In this document: piece by piece, positions 62,471 through 64,000 of the stretch
Layout of the letters: every line of letters begins with the position of its first letter
Position numbering within the stretch: the first letter of the stretch is position 1
DNA from: Sphingobacterium deserti
Lineage (GTDB): Bacteria > Bacteroidota > Bacteroidia > Sphingobacteriales > Sphingobacteriaceae
Assembly: GCF_000757725.1 (NCBI RefSeq)
Contig: NZ_JJMU01000002.1
Location: 186,001-250,000, forward strand
Length of the DNA stretch: 64,000 nt
Reading direction: 5' to 3'
Program-made: the position numbers and the translations under genes
Notes under the pieces: generated by a model
The model's database searches: none
What the model was told of the DNA's origin: nothing
What the model saw: only the letters and a program-made list of their open reading frames with translations

Positions 62471-64000
62471 TTATCCAATCGTTAATTTTCTAAATTCCTT
62501 TTCTACGGAAAAATAAGGCGAGTTATCTTCATCCATCGTTATATGTACTATAACACCATCGACCTCGATTTTGTTCACGTCAAACGGGACGCCGATCAAA
62601 TAAATTTTGTAGGTATCAAACCGCTCGTTGTACAGTCCTTCCTGGTTTTGTGTCACGATTAAACTTTGCTTGCCTCCTTCCACAATGAAATGTTTCTCGC
62701 TATACACACTTTGCTCGTAGGCAAAGGTTTCTCCATGGTCAATGTAGACATCAGAATCCTGACGACCTTCCCCGTAATACACATTTAAACGAAGGCAATC
62801 GATATTTTTTTCGCCTGTATATTGCATCACTGGATACTCCGGAATAACGCTTCCTGCGCGAACGAAAATAGGCATTTTCTCCAGCGGTGTATCTATTTGA
62901 TGCTCCTTACCTCCCGCATAAATTGTGTTATCAAAATAGTAATACCAATCGCCTTCCGGTAGATAAACGATTTTGGATTGTTGACCAGGGTTTAGGACCG
63001 GCGACACCAAAATATGATGACCAAAGGCGAACTCCTCCTCTCGCTGCAGATTTTGCATCTTTTTTTGTTCCAACATAGCGATAGGTCTTAATATTGGTTC
63101 GCGGTATTTATGTTGTCGCCAAAATGCACTGTAAATATACGGCAGCAGTTTGTAACGCAGTTCTATAAAGCTTTTGCAGATCGCTTCCCATTCGGGGCCA
63201 AAGCTCCAAGGTTCCCGGTCGCGCGTATCGCCAGCTGAATGCACCCGCATGAACGGTGAAAAAACGCCGAATTGCATCCACCTGGTGTACAGCTCTCCAT
63301 CAGGCTCGCCCGTGAAACCGCCAATATCAGTACCACAAAACGAAAGGCCTGATACGGAGAGTCGCTGCAATTGCAAGATACCGATGCGAAGGTGTTCCCA
63401 AGTGGCAATATTATCGCCTGTCCATACAGACGAGTAGCGCTGCGTACCAGCGTAGGCCGCCCGCGTGATGGTGAAAGGGCGCTTATTGCGTTGCAGCTTT
63501 TTAAGACCATCATAAGTAGATCGCACCATTTGCATACCGTAAATGTTATGCGCTTTTCGATGGGAGCCGCGGTAACCTTCATAATGATGACGAACATCGC
63601 CCGGGAACGTACCTCGTCCGAAAACGGCAGGTTCATTCATATCATTCCAAACACCAGCAACACCATCTTCAACGAGCCCACGATACAAGGTACCCCACCA
63701 CTCGCGCACCTTCGGGTTCGTATAATCCGGAAATTGGCAACGCCCAGGCCACACATAGCCTTCCATAAAGTAGTCATCGCCCCGCCGGCAGAAATACTTA
63801 TTCTCTTTGCCCTCCTGAAATACCCAATAGTCCTCATCAACCTTAATTCCGGGATCAATCATGACGACCGTCTTAAAGCCATCGGCCGCTAAATCAGCGA
63901 TCATCTTTTTGGGATCGGGAAAATAGCGTTTATTCCAGGTAAAGCAACGGTATCCGTCCATGTAGTCAATATCAAGGTAAAGGGCATCACAAGGGATTTG
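62471..64000 (-). CDS. GH31 alpha-glucosidase (5' end outside window)
   Basis: The C-terminal 509 codons of a glycoside hydrolase family 31 enzyme; the frame stays open to the window edge at 64000, so the start is not here. The catalytic nucleophile is the Asp in Trp-Asn-Asp-Met-Asn-Glu-Pro, and the acid/base region is Gly-Asp-Asn-Ile-Ala-Thr-Trp-Glu. The barrel ends with Leu-Pro-Tyr-Ile-Tyr-Ser and a beta-sandwich C-domain follows. Alpha-glucosidase activity is likely, though GH31 also contains xylosidases and transglucosidases. First visible gene of the glg operon. Confidence 0.92.
   Translation of the reverse strand, partial: QIPCDALYLDIDYMDGYRCFTWNKRYFPDPKKMIADLAADGFKTVVMIDPGIKVDEDYWVFQEGKENKYFCRRGDDYFMEGYVWPGRCQFPDYTNPKVREWWGTLYRGLVEDGVAGVWNDMNEPAVFGRGTFPGDVRHHYEGYRGSHRKAHNIYGMQMVRSTYDGLKKLQRNKRPFTITRAAYAGTQRYSSVWTGDNIATWEHLRIGILQLQRLSVSGLSFCGTDIGGFTGEPDGELYTRWMQFGVFSPFMRVHSAGDTRDREPWSFGPEWEAICKSFIELRYKLLPYIYSAFWRQHKYREPILRPIAMLEQKKMQNLQREEEFAFGHHILVSPVLNPGQQSKIVYLPEGDWYYYFDNTIYAGGKEHQIDTPLEKMPIFVRAGSVIPEYPVMQYTGEKNIDCLRLNVYYGEGRQDSDVYIDHGETFAYEQSVYSEKHFIVEGGKQSLIVTQNQEGLYNERFDTYKIYLIGVPFDVNKIEVDGVIVHITMDEDNSPYFSVEKEFRKLTIG

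Overview
The window is chromosomal DNA from a member of the Bacteroidota, most likely the Sphingobacteriaceae (Sphingobacterium or a close relative). This rests on gene content and on transcription and translation signals. Gene content includes the futalosine menaquinone gene mqnC, type B L31 without zinc cysteines, a LysS with a C-terminal extension, RNase Y next to zapA, a large single-chain PurL, the ligase-associated DNA repair operon, and GG-leader peptide genes. Start codons lack Shine-Dalgarno sequences, and many genes carry the Bacteroidota -7 box TAnnTTTG upstream.

Layout. 0.05-8.2 kb (minus strand): a two-component system followed by a CzcA-type RND metal efflux tripartite pump and a DUF962-like membrane protein. 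8.2-13.4 kb (minus): rny, a 6S-like RNA, zapA, a coiled-coil protein and pheT. 13.4-14.3 kb: a decayed zeta-toxin-like kinase with an intact 49-codon partner ORF. 14.3-20.4 kb: purL, a plsC-type acyltransferase, a DUF1801 protein and kdsB. 20.5-26.2 kb (minus): a translationally coupled four-gene DNA repair operon (MBL exonuclease, ATP-dependent ligase, Lhr-like helicase, PdeM phosphoesterase). 26.5-32.0 kb: an AT-rich accessory island that looks like a RiPP (ribosomally made, modified peptide) locus. It has a 58-residue GG-leader precursor with a six-cysteine core, a glycosyltransferase-like protein, a LanC-like protein, a TlpA-type thioredoxin and a divergent C39-like/VKOR/thioredoxin fusion. 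A truncated tyrosine recombinase lies at its right edge.

32.5-36.7 kb: HAD phosphatase, TSUP permease, GNAT and AHSA1 proteins, mqnC and scpB. 36.8-42.0 kb: a small all-acidic protein, an XRE regulator, and the minus-strand set mpl, prmA, tpiA, GlmU-like and rpmE2. 42.4-50.4 kb: lysS, two hypotheticals, pyrD, a divergent ABC-F gene, a nitroreductase, a zinc-finger protein and ssb. 50.5-57.8 kb: alkaline phosphatase, DUF937-like protein, tRNA-Ala(GGC), lipocalin, DUF4268, S1/P1 nuclease, bile-acid-symporter family protein and an aminotransferase. 57.9-64.0 kb (minus): a glycogen operon GH31-glgB-glgA-glgC, with the GH31 gene cut by the window edge.

The most interesting part is the peptide island. 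Its parts suggest a secreted, cysteine-rich peptide that is disulfide-bonded (VKOR fusion, TlpA) and possibly glycosylated, with a LanC-like protein present but no recognisable dehydratase or exporter. Two other observations stand out: a candidate 6S RNA between zapA and rny, and six genes whose -7 box lies only 4-7 nt from the start codon, implying leaderless mRNAs.
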